The position numbers and the translations under genes are program-made. DNA of 22,563 bases. Source: Bacteroidota bacterium (GTDB lineage: Bacteria > Bacteroidota > Bacteroidia > Flavobacteriales_D > Crocinitomicaceae). Of the stretch, positions 7,803-15,503 are shown piece after piece. The stretch lies in the NCBI GenBank assembly GCA_016866415.1, contig VGML01000012.1, positions 1 through 22,563 on the forward strand, read 5' to 3'. Numbering within the stretch: the stretch's first letter is position 1; each line of letters starts with the position of its first letter. Below the pieces are notes generated by a model. The model was not told the DNA's origin. It saw nothing but the letters and a program-made list of their open reading frames with translations, and did no database searches.

Positions 7803-8540
7803 ATGACCAATGAATTTGCGTTACATTCAGTGTTACTTTTTCCATTAATTTCGAAAAAAACGATTTTGAAAGTTCATTTTTATTTCACTCTGTTAATTAT
7901 ACATATTCTCGTTATGTTTTCATGTTCAGTAGGAAATCAGGATTACTCCAATCCAAAAACAACGGAGAATGATAGTTTTTCAGTTCCAATTGGCTGGTTT
8001 TCAGAGTTAAAAGGAGACTATTCGTTTGCAACTAAATGGGAATATGCGAATGGAATTGATATAAATGATTATCAGCAAATTATATGTTGGGATTGTCCGC
8101 CACGGGCGCAAAAAATGTTGGATAGGAGGAAGAAAATAATTGCTGACTCAATGAATATTTTTTACACGTTAGTTGACTCAACTAGACACTATTTTTCCTT
8201 AGATTCACGATCAACGTTGACAAATATGAAAGACATCAACTATTTATCTGTTAAGAAGTATGGTGATTTCACATTGGAAGGATTTACAAAAAGCACTGAT
8301 AGTGTTAACTGCAGTCTATTTTTTCGGTTGAAAGATGATTTTGTGACCTCGTGGGCATACATAAAAAATAACGGGATAACAAGAATTTATACCTTGAAAG
8401 AAGGAAAGTTTTTTGCCGATAAGTCGCAATTTGAAAAAGGATTTTTAAAGGCCAATTTTAGTTTTGTGTACGACTCCGGGAATTCATTCAAAGCGCTTTA
8501 TTGGAGCGGAAAAATTTACGCTAGAATTTCAGATTTGTAA
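7803..8540 (+). CDS. Putative lipoprotein of unknown function
   Basis: Up to 245 residues from ATG 7803. A hydrophobic stretch (about residues 26-38) ends in a lipobox-like LVMFSC with Cys41, followed by the Gly/Asn/Asp-rich stretch typical of Bacteroidetes lipoproteins. Forty residues before the cysteine is long; an in-frame TTG at 7866 would give a normal leader of about 19 residues beginning MKVHFYF, so the true start is uncertain. The mature part is mixed, with many aromatic residues and beta-like segments toward the end (FSFVYDSGNSFKALYWSGKIYARI). I recognise no domain. It is probably anchored to the inner or outer membrane. It stands alone: divergent from the 86-aa gene and 102 bp before the methyltransferase, which has its own promoter. 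Confidence 0.65.
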   Translation: MTNEFALHSVLLFPLISKKTILKVHFYFTLLIIHILVMFSCSVGNQDYSNPKTTENDSFSVPIGWFSELKGDYSFATKWEYANGIDINDYQQIICWDCPPRAQKMLDRRKKIIADSMNIFYTLVDSTRHYFSLDSRSTLTNMKDINYLSVKKYGDFTLEGFTKSTDSVNCSLFFRLKDDFVTSWAYIKNNGITRIYTLKEGKFFADKSQFEKGFLKANFSFVYDSGNSFKALYWSGKIYARISDL

Positions 8541-8629
8541 TGATATTCGAGAGCTGTTGCTAACATTTGCATGGTTTTTTCATCACAAAAATGCTTGAAT
8601 AAAATAATCCATTCGGTTTTAAACTTCCG

Positions 8630-8637
8630 TACCTTTG
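8630..8637 (+). promoter_or_regulatory. -7 box (TACCTTTG) implying a leaderless rRNA methyltransferase mRNA
   Basis: Perfect TAnnTTTG in the context CCGTACCTTTGCC, a very common Bacteroidetes promoter core. Only 5 nt separate it from ATG 8643, so transcription should begin at or next to the start codon. This also rules out the longer open frame from 8571. Confidence 0.6.
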
Positions 8638-8642
8638 CCACC

Positions 8643-9818
8643 ATGTTGGTTAGAAGTGTCCAGTTAAGAAAAGGAAAGGAACAATCGTTGCTTCGAAATC
8701 ATCCTTGGGTGTTTTCTGGGGCAATTTATACTGATGTTTCTCAATTTGATGATGGAGATGTTGTGGAAATAGAAGATTTTAAAGGTCGTTTTTTAGCACT
8801 TGGTCATTTTCAACATGCAACGATTTCTGTTCGAGTTTTAACCTTTGAAAGAGAAGAAATTGACCAAACATTTTTTGATAAAGTAATTAGAAATGCGGTT
8901 CAGTTAAGGTTAAATCTTGGACTTTTAAATAAGAAAAATAATATTTTCAGAGTTTGTCATGGTGAAGGCGACAACCTTCCAGGTTTGATTGTAGATTTTT
9001 ACAACGGTGTTGCAGTGATCCAATGTCATTCAATTGGAATGTATCGTTCTCTAGATTTTATCGCTCAAGCTTTGAAATTGGCCTTTGGAGACAAGTTAAT
9101 TGCGATATACTCGAAATCGTCAGATACAATTCCCGAACGAATTGATGCCAAGGATGAATATCTTCTTGGAAGTTGTGAAATACCCCATCTTGCTTTAGAA
9201 AATGGAGTTAATTACAAAATCGATTGGATTACAGGTCAAAAAACTGGTTTTTTCATTGATCAGCGAGAAAATAGAGCATTATTGGGTAAATATGCATTTG
9301 GTAAAAAAGTGCTAAATACTTTTTGTTATTCGGGCGGATTTAGTTTGCAAGCACTAAACCAAAATGCCCATTTAGTTCATTCATTAGATAGTTCTAAAAA
9401 AGCGATAGAACTTACTGAATCGAATGTTGAAATCAATTCATTTTCAGGAAATCATGCCTCTATTGTGGCTGATGCTATGGAATACATGAAAGATTTGAAA
9501 GAGGATTATGACATCATTATTTTGGATCCTCCGGCGTTTGCTAAACATAGAGATAAAAGACATCAAGCCATTCAAGGTTACAAACGATTGAATGCGCATG
9601 CCATTCGGCAAATCAAACCTGGAGGACTAATTTTTACGTTTTCCTGTTCGCAGGTTGTGGATAAGTATTTGTTTACCAATACCATAATTGCTGCTGCTAT
9701 TGAGTCTGGTCGGAATGTTCGAATTTTGGAGCAGTTGCATCAACCTGCTGATCACCCAATTAATGCGTTTCACCCTGAAGGCGAATATTTGAAAGGTCTT
9801 GTTATACAAGTTATCTAA
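8643..9818 (+). CDS. Class I SAM-dependent rRNA methyltransferase (RlmI-like)
   Basis: Probably methylates a cytosine of 23S rRNA at C5, as RlmI does (m5C1962 in E. coli). The 391-residue length matches RlmI (396). An N-terminal PUA RNA-binding domain (about 1-80, with SLLRNHPWVFSGAI) is followed by an RlmI-type middle domain and a Rossmann methyltransferase: SAM motif I in VLNTFCYSGGF at 223-233, motif IV LDPPAF from 294, and FSCSQVV with a candidate catalytic cysteine. I start at ATG 8643, where MLVRSVQLRKGKE matches the usual family start; the frame is open back to 8571, but that part would precede the promoter. The stop overlaps the MATE start by one base (TAATG), indicating coupling. The exact target base is inferred. 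Confidence 0.88.
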   Translation: MLVRSVQLRKGKEQSLLRNHPWVFSGAIYTDVSQFDDGDVVEIEDFKGRFLALGHFQHATISVRVLTFEREEIDQTFFDKVIRNAVQLRLNLGLLNKKNNIFRVCHGEGDNLPGLIVDFYNGVAVIQCHSIGMYRSLDFIAQALKLAFGDKLIAIYSKSSDTIPERIDAKDEYLLGSCEIPHLALENGVNYKIDWITGQKTGFFIDQRENRALLGKYAFGKKVLNTFCYSGGFSLQALNQNAHLVHSLDSSKKAIELTESNVEINSFSGNHASIVADAMEYMKDLKEDYDIIILDPPAFAKHRDKRHQAIQGYKRLNAHAIRQIKPGGLIFTFSCSQVVDKYLFTNTIIAAAIESGRNVRILEQLHQPADHPINAFHPEGEYLKGLVIQVI

Positions 9819-11146
9819 TGCTGGATTTAAAATATAAAACAATTTTAGGTGTCGCATTGCCAATGATGGTTTCTGGATTTATTCAGTCCATCGTAATGAT
9901 TACTGATTCAGCACTTATAAGTCGATATTCAACAGAGGCTTTTGTGGCAGTCGGTAACGGTGGGTTACTTTATGTTACGATGTATATGTGCTTAATTGGG
10001 ATGGCTGATGGCGCTCAAATCATTATTGCACGAAGAATAGGTGAGGAGCGACAAAGTGCAATTGGAAGAGTGTTTGGGACGACTGTCATCACACATTTTC
10101 TTCTTGCTACCCTGTTTTTCGTTCTACTTTATTTCTTGATGCCAGATATTATCCTGTCGTATTCAAAAGATCAATTTGGATGAGAGTTGCAAGGAGATTT
10201 CATTCACATTCGAGCATTTGCCCTCTTTTTTGCGATGATCACATTGTCAATTCAAGCTTTTTTTGTAGCCACTGGAAAAACGTGGGTTGTGTTAATTGCT
10301 GCTCTAATTACCGCAGTTTCAAATATGGTTTTAGGTTATGGTTTGATTTTGGGAAATTTTGGTTTTTCCAGACTTGGAGTCGAAGGAGCAGCCATGGCTT
10401 CAACTATTGCAGATGGTTTGGGAATGCTATTTCTGTTCTTGTATTTAAGTTTTTCGGAGGAAAGAAAGCGATATCGTCTATATCAGTATTTCTCATTTGA
10501 TGGGAAATCAATGTTGGAATTGCTAAAAATAGGCAGTCCACTCATGTTGCAAGGTTTCTTTGCTCTGGGAACTTGGAGCTTGTTTTTCACGTGGCTTGAG
10601 CAAAAAGGCCAGTTTGATTTAACGGTTTCACAAAATATTCGCTCAATCTACTTTTTAGCTTTTGTGCCAATTTGGGGATTTGCAGGAACAACGAAAACCT
10701 ATATTTCACAATATCTTGGGCACAAGACATATGCGGCAATTCCAATCATTCAGAAACGAATTCAGTTTCTTACGGTCATATTTCTTCTCATTTCATTCCA
10801 TGGAGCGATATTGTATCCTGAGACATTGATTCATTTAATTAATCCTGATGAACAGTATATTGCTAAAAGTGCTGAAATTTTGAGGCTAATTTCAATCTCC
10901 ATTTTAATGTTTGGAATGATTTCCGTTTATTTTCAAACCATCCATGGTAGTGGAAATACACTTCATTCAATGATTATTGAGTTTTTGACTGTAGGTATTT
11001 ATGCAGTCTTCAGTTATTTATTCATTAAAGTTTGGAATTTTGATATCTATTGGATTTGGACCGTTGAATACATTTATTTTGGAATTTTAGGATTATTTTC
11101 AATTAGTTATCTTCGATTATTCAATTGGAAAAATAAAGTTGTTTAA
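9818..11146 (+). pseudogene. MATE family efflux transporter, interrupted by an in-frame TGA
   Basis: Na+ or H+ driven multidrug/toxin antiporter of the inner membrane. The full frame of 442 residues fits the MATE length and shows about 12 hydrophobic segments. The start region (LGVALPMMVSGFIQSIVMITDSALISRY) and PIWGFAGTTKTYISQYLG are MATE-like. A TGA at 10181-10183 (codon 122) interrupts it in a loop after YSKDQFG, and the same frame continues with ELQGDFIHIRAFALFF. Pieces: 9818-10183 and 10184-11146. A single substitution in a sense codon, or moving one G (giving F-D-E-E-L), would restore the frame. The second piece cannot work alone as a transporter. It lies between the methyltransferase (1-nt overlap) and fmt (2-bp gap), so the operon layout is intact and the break is recent or artefactual. 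Confidence 0.87.
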
Positions 11147-11148
11147 GG

Positions 11149-12105
11149 ATGAGCGTGAATAAGAAATTGAGGATTGTTTTTATGGGAACCCCAGAATTTG
11201 CGGTAACTATTCTCGATGCGATAATAAAAAGCGGACATGAGGTTGTTGGTGTTGTAACGGTTGCTGACAAACCTGCAGGACGTGGACAACAGTTAAAAGA
11301 AAGTGCGGTTAAAATTTTTGCAAAAACTCAAAACTTACCTATTCTTCAGCCTGAAATATTAAAAGATAATCAGTTTCTGATGGAATTAAAGGCATTCAAT
11401 GCTGATATTTTCGTCGTTGTCGCTTTTCGCATGTTACCGGAAGTTGTTTGGGCGATGCCGCCAAAAGGTACATTTAACTTACATGCTTCTCTGCTTCCAA
11501 AATATCGTGGTGCAGCACCTATAAATTGGGCTATTATTAATGGAGAATCAGAAACAGGCGTAACAACGTTTTTTATCAATCAAGTCATTGATACTGGAGA
11601 AATATTGGCACAAGAAAAAGTTTCAATCACAGAAAATATGACCGCAGGTGAGTTACACGACGCATTAATGAACCTTGGTGCAACATTGACAGTAGAAACG
11701 CTCGATAGAATTTCTACAAATGAAATTCAAGCAATTCCACAAGATGAAGAATTGGCTAAAAAACTGCCACATGCACCAAAAATATTTAAGGCTGATTGTG
11801 AAATCCAATGGAACCAAAACGCAGCAATAATCCATAATAAAATTCGAGGACTTTCACCTTACCCTACCGCCTGGTGCAAATTATTCAAAAATGGAGAAAA
11901 AATTACTTTCAAATTGTTTACCTCAAAAGTAACAACTGATGTTGCTGATTCAAAGTCATTGAGAAAAGGTACAGATGGAATTTTATTTCCTTGTAACGAT
12001 TTTTACATCAGTATTTCTGAATTACAACCCGAAGGAAAAAGACGAATGAATTACAAGGAATTTTTGGCAGGGAACAGTCTTTCTGATTATTCTCTTCAAC
12101 CCTAG
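11149..12105 (+). CDS. fmt: Methionyl-tRNA formyltransferase
   Basis: Formylates Met-tRNAfMet with 10-formyl-tetrahydrofolate for translation initiation. The 318 residues match the family. The N-terminal Rossmann domain starts RIVFMGTPEFAV (8-19); KPAGRGQQ lies at about 41-48, the catalytic triad is N110 and H112 in FNLHASLLPKYRGAAPINWA and D148 in INQVIDTGEIL, and a C-terminal tRNA-binding domain follows from about 205. The usual HPS after Asn is HAS here, a mild variation. The gene follows the MATE frame by 2 bp, so it depends on the upstream promoter at the methyltransferase. Confidence 0.96.
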   Translation: MSVNKKLRIVFMGTPEFAVTILDAIIKSGHEVVGVVTVADKPAGRGQQLKESAVKIFAKTQNLPILQPEILKDNQFLMELKAFNADIFVVVAFRMLPEVVWAMPPKGTFNLHASLLPKYRGAAPINWAIINGESETGVTTFFINQVIDTGEILAQEKVSITENMTAGELHDALMNLGATLTVETLDRISTNEIQAIPQDEELAKKLPHAPKIFKADCEIQWNQNAAIIHNKIRGLSPYPTAWCKLFKNGEKITFKLFTSKVTTDVADSKSLRKGTDGILFPCNDFYISISELQPEGKRRMNYKEFLAGNSLSDYSLQP

Positions 12106-12179
12106 TTCACGATTGTTATTTTTTGGATAATTAAACGTTTAAGGTTTTATCTCGTTATAAAAACTTAATATTTCTCCAA

Positions 12180-12746
12180 ATGAAAGCTGTTATTCTCCTT
12201 ATTTCACTTATTTCCTTTCAAGTGGTTTTCGCACAATATTATGTCCGAACTAAGAAAAACATCGGTGTTTACTCAACGTATAATTTCGGACAAGATCGGG
12301 TTCTTCAACCTTCCGTTCAAGTTGGTGTTTGTAGTCAATTTGGCCGACATTTTATTCCAGAAATCGGTGCGACTTTTGTTTCTGTAAATCAAGATGCTAC
12401 GTTTCGCTCGCTCAATACAGGGCTTCAATATCGAACGCGATTATTGAAAATTCACGAACGAAAAAGAGGTGCAAAATGTAAATTTGAACTATTGGATTTA
12501 TTTGTAGCACCAGAATATTTCTACACGTCAAATGAATCCTTTCGATTTGCTAAAAACACATACGCGCTGCGATACGGATTGGCAATTCATCACTTCGAAT
12601 CTGGTGGGTCTAAAAGATCAAGGGCGTGGTTAACTAAACTGGAAGCTTATCATCGCACGTATTTTGGTGAAATCAGTTCAGGTAGACGTGAGTTCGGTAT
12701 TGCCCTAAGAATTCAACATTTCAAGACGTATGATTTTCTGAGATGA
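12180..12746 (+). CDS. Small secreted protein, possibly an outer-membrane beta-barrel
   Basis: A 188-residue protein of unknown function. A signal peptide is clear: a hydrophobic core of about 4-17 and a probable cleavage after Ala18 (VVFA then QYYV). The mature sequence alternates short, aromatic-rich strands with charged turns (IGVYSTYNFG, VQVGVCSQFG, IPEIGATFVSV, NTYALRYGLAIHHF, FGIALRIQHF), the pattern of a small outer-membrane barrel. The end residues (YDFLR) are only loosely like a barrel C-terminus. It has no recognised enzyme motif. The stop abuts the convergent rhomboid gene with no bases between. Confidence 0.65.
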   Translation: MKAVILLISLISFQVVFAQYYVRTKKNIGVYSTYNFGQDRVLQPSVQVGVCSQFGRHFIPEIGATFVSVNQDATFRSLNTGLQYRTRLLKIHERKRGAKCKFELLDLFVAPEYFYTSNESFRFAKNTYALRYGLAIHHFESGGSKRSRAWLTKLEAYHRTYFGEISSGRREFGIALRIQHFKTYDFLR

Positions 12747-13499
12747 CTAATTGTTCTCTGATTTCTTGATTTCGTAGTTTATTCGAATACTTTTCTCTTG
12801 CTCCTCTTTTAATTTTTGTTGTTCCTCAGCAAGACGAACTTGTTCCCAATATTGACCTTCCAAATCTGGTGGTTCGATCCCAAGTTCTTTTTCTATCTCA
12901 TATTGGTACTTTGGTCGCTGTGGCCCCAATTTTCGATAATAAAATGCTAAGAAAATCCCAACCAACATTCCTGAAAGATGTCCTTCCCAAGAAATATGTT
13001 GTTCCGTTGGAAAGATGCCCCAAATCATGCTTCCGTATAGAAAAACGATGAATAGCGACAAGGCTTGAAGTGGTAAATATTTTCGCAAAACACCAGAAGT
13101 AAAAAGAAATGCCGCCAATGCATAGATTACGCCACTCATTCCGATGTGATATGCTCCATTGTTTTTAGCGACAGCCCAAAGTAAAATGCCAGTGACAAAC
13201 CAACTTAGCAAAAACACGCGAAGTGCGATTTCTCGATATGAATAGAATAAAAGTGTAAGCAGTAAAAATGTTGGAACTGAATTATTTAGTAAATGGCGAA
13301 TGTCTCCGTGTGAGTGAATCCAAGGCATGAAAAATATTCCTTTCAAGCCATTCGAAGTTTTCGGCATCACACCGAGTTTGTGAAAATCATAAACGAACAA
13401 ATAATCTGACCAATAAACTAACCACATGATTATGAGCACAAAAAGTGCTGGTGGAATGGCATTTCGCAAGTGGGATTCAAAATGGGAATTTGCTCGCAT
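12747..13499 (-). CDS. Rhomboid family intramembrane serine protease
   Basis: Cleaves transmembrane substrates inside the inner membrane. The 250-residue protein has about six hydrophobic segments within residues 15-188. The catalytic pair is visible: Ser122 in HIGMSGVIYAL (GxSG motif) and His174 in WEGHLSGMLVG. The loop motif HSHGDIRHLLNN (about 62-73) matches the family's conserved HxxxxHxxxN region. A charged C-terminal tail of about 60 residues (Glu/Gln/Lys, coiled-coil-like) is cytoplasmic. It is divergent from the DUF2480 gene (97 bp) and convergent with the secreted protein at exact abutment. The substrate is unknown. Confidence 0.92.
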   Translation of the reverse strand: MRANSHFESHLRNAIPPALFVLIIMWLVYWSDYLFVYDFHKLGVMPKTSNGLKGIFFMPWIHSHGDIRHLLNNSVPTFLLLTLLFYSYREIALRVFLLSWFVTGILLWAVAKNNGAYHIGMSGVIYALAAFLFTSGVLRKYLPLQALSLFIVFLYGSMIWGIFPTEQHISWEGHLSGMLVGIFLAFYYRKLGPQRPKYQYEIEKELGIEPPDLEGQYWEQVRLAEEQQKLKEEQEKSIRINYEIKKSENN

Positions 13500-13583
13500 C
13501 GAGTTTTACCTTTTTCAAAACCCATGCCCTTTGAAAATTACTGACAGAGTGTCAAAATTTTATTCCAACTTCAAAATCATCCT

Positions 13584-13591
13584 TACCTTTG
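13584..13591 (+). promoter_or_regulatory. -7 box (TACCTTTG) for the DUF2480 gene
   Basis: Perfect TAnnTTTG, identical to the box before the rRNA methyltransferase gene and again 5 nt before an ATG (13597). It implies a leaderless or near-leaderless mRNA and sets the start codon. Confidence 0.55.
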
Positions 13592-13596
13592 TTTTT

Positions 13597-14109
13597 ATGG
13601 AAGGAATCAAAAATAAAGTCAAAGAGAGCGGATTGATTCAGCTTGATCTTGCTGATTTCAAACCAAAAGAAACAATCGTTGGAATTGACCTTTCGAACCA
13701 ACTTTGGCAGGGATTGGTTTTGAAGGAAAAAGACTTTCGTGAGTGGATAAAAACCGAAAATTGGGAACAGTACTCTGGAAAAGCTGTTTTTATGTTTTGT
13801 TCAGCTGATGCCATAGTTCCTACATGGGCTTATATGTTGGCAGCATCCTCGCTGAATGGAATTGCATCAATTGCAGTTGTTGGTTCAAAATCAGATCTCG
13901 AAAAACAACTAATTCAACGAAATATCGAAGCGCTAAATGTAAATGAATTTATAAATGGAAAAGTCATTATCAAAGGCTGCAGTGATATTTCAGCTCCTGA
14001 ATTTGCGATGGTTACGCTTTTAAATCACATTCAACCGGTTGTTTCTTCAATCATGTATGGTGAACCTTGTTCAACCGTTCCCGTTTTCAAACGTCGGAAA
14101 GTCAACTAA
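13597..14109 (+). CDS. DUF2480 family protein
   Basis: A 170-residue cytoplasmic protein of a family found in Bacteroidetes, with no established function. The family landmarks are present: an N-terminal SGLIQLDLADFKP, GLVLKEKDFREWI, the block FCSADAIVPTWAYML, IIKGCSD, and the C-terminal SIMYGEPCSTVPVFKRRK. Cysteines in three of these blocks (FCSADA, KGCSD, EPCST) could form a metal or cluster site; that is inference. I start at ATG 13597, just after the -7 box; the frame is open back to 13426, but that part overlaps the divergent rhomboid gene and does not look like the family. Confidence 0.88.
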   Translation: MEGIKNKVKESGLIQLDLADFKPKETIVGIDLSNQLWQGLVLKEKDFREWIKTENWEQYSGKAVFMFCSADAIVPTWAYMLAASSLNGIASIAVVGSKSDLEKQLIQRNIEALNVNEFINGKVIIKGCSDISAPEFAMVTLLNHIQPVVSSIMYGEPCSTVPVFKRRKVN

Positions 14110-14150
14110 AAACTTTGTTTAAATTCCAAATTTCTTTCGGGTTCTTTGTT

Positions 14151-14158
14151 TAACTTTA
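14151..14158 (+). promoter_or_regulatory. Putative -7 box (TAACTTTA) for the permease-aminotransferase-menA cluster
   Basis: One mismatch to TAnnTTTG, 7 nt before ATG 14166. No strong -33 element is seen. It would drive the three overlapping genes that follow. Confidence 0.35.
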
Positions 14159-14165
14159 ACCCTCA

Positions 14166-15503
14166 ATGAACGAAACCCAAATTAAGCCACGCCTTCGCGT
14201 TTTTGATTTAAGTATCATTGTTATCAGTTTGGTCATCGGCATGGGAATTTTTAGAACACCATCCGAAGTCGCATCCAAAGCAGGAACTCCAGATATTTTT
14301 TTTCTGGCTTGGATAATGGGAGCAATTATCAGTTTTTTTGGCGCCCTTACTTTTGCTGAAATTGGTTCTCGAATTCCTTCTGCAGGTGGTTTCTACAAGC
14401 TTTTTTCGATATGCTATAATCCTGTGTTTGCATTCATGGTTAATTGGATAACCGTAATTTCAAATGCGGCCTCCACAGCTGCAGTGGCGATTATGGGTTC
14501 ATCCTACATTGCGCCCATTCTTTTTCCCAACTTTGAGGAAGCAACAGCCACAAAGATAGTCACCATGGGTACAATCTCATTACTCTTATTGATTAATTTG
14601 ATGGGAATAAAAATAAGCGCGATGCTACTCAATGTATTGATGATTATCAAGATTGGACTAATATTGCTCCTAATTGGCTGTCTTTTTTTGAATTACGAAA
14701 TACCAAATGTTCCAACACATGTTTCTTCATTACCAGCCAATTACAATCCGCTGAAAGCCTTTGTTTTGTGTTTTATACCGGTTTTTTTTACGTTCGGAGG
14801 TTATCAGCACACCGTTAATTTCGGGGGAGATATTTCAAATCCTTCCAAGACACTTCCAAAAGCTATTTTCTTTGGAATATCAGTCATTCTAATTTTATAC
14901 TTGGCTGTGAATTACAGTTACGTCAACGTTTTGGGCTTTGAACATTTGGCAACATCAAAAACTCTTGCGGCAGATATGATTTTTATTCCATTTGGAAAAA
15001 CAGCTTCTTTAATGTTGTCAATTGTTATGTTTTTTGCCGTAATGGCGTATGTGAACGTTTCCATTTTGAGTAATCCACGAATATATTATGCAATGGCTGA
15101 AGACCGTGTTTTACCAAATCTATTCAAGCGCGTCAATTCAAAAACACAAGTGCAAGAATTTGGAGTTATTTTTTTCTGTTTTATTATTTTTCTAACCTTG
15201 TTTTTCATGAATTCTTTTCAGAAAATATTGGATTACGTGATGTTCTTTGACAGTATTAGTTTAATAACTGCAGCCGGATCCATTTTTATTCTTCGAAGAC
15301 GAGCTAAAAAAAATCAAGCTGATGAAAAGTCGATTTTTAAATTGAAATTCTACCCTTGGATTCCAATTTTGTATATTTCTATTTACACCTTGGTTAATCT
15401 CAGTGTTTTTCTATCCAATAAATCAGCGTTTGGCTGGGGAGCATTGCTATTTATATCTGGATTTCCACTTTTTTTTATGTTGAGAAAATTGATCGTTAAA
15501 TGA
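14166..15503 (+). CDS. APC family amino acid permease
   Basis: Imports or exchanges amino acids across the inner membrane. The 445-residue protein has about 12 hydrophobic segments. The family start is clear: SIIVISLVIGMGIFRTPSEVASKAGTP (TM1 with the unwound GxGIF region), then AEIGSRIPSAGGFYKLFS after TM2. GGYQHTVNFGGDISNPSKTLPKAI around the middle is also typical of the LAT/APC group. The substrate cannot be read from the sequence. The stop overlaps the next start (ATGA at 15500-15503), so it is translationally coupled to the aminotransferase. Confidence 0.9.
   Translation: MNETQIKPRLRVFDLSIIVISLVIGMGIFRTPSEVASKAGTPDIFFLAWIMGAIISFFGALTFAEIGSRIPSAGGFYKLFSICYNPVFAFMVNWITVISNAASTAAVAIMGSSYIAPILFPNFEEATATKIVTMGTISLLLLINLMGIKISAMLLNVLMIIKIGLILLLIGCLFLNYEIPNVPTHVSSLPANYNPLKAFVLCFIPVFFTFGGYQHTVNFGGDISNPSKTLPKAIFFGISVILILYLAVNYSYVNVLGFEHLATSKTLAADMIFIPFGKTASLMLSIVMFFAVMAYVNVSILSNPRIYYAMAEDRVLPNLFKRVNSKTQVQEFGVIFFCFIIFLTLFFMNSFQKILDYVMFFDSISLITAAGSIFILRRRAKKNQADEKSIFKLKFYPWIPILYISIYTLVNLSVFLSNKSAFGWGALLFISGFPLFFMLRKLIVK

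Noticed and set aside
8571..8642. Upstream extension of the rRNA methyltransferase reading frame to ATG 8571
   Set aside because: It contains the promoter -7 box at 8630-8637, and the 24 extra residues do not resemble the family start MLVRSVQLRKGKE.
6067..10183. Reassigned genetic code with TGA as a sense codon
   Set aside because: birA, ftsH, cdsA, the 12180-12746 gene and the permease all end in TGA at sensible family lengths with tight neighbours, so TGA is a stop here.
10180..10500. Open frame of 106 codons overlapping the MATE gene
   Set aside because: It is in a different frame from the clear transporter sequence and its Cys/Trp/Ser-rich composition is that of an out-of-frame shadow.
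13533..13540. TAATTTTC on the minus strand as a rhomboid promoter
   Set aside because: It has one mismatch in the -7 box, and the only TTTG-like element is 12 nt away, too close; support was too weak to list.
13426..13596. Upstream extension of the DUF2480 frame to 13426
   Set aside because: It overlaps the 5' end of the divergent rhomboid gene and spans the -7 box; family homology begins at Met 13597.
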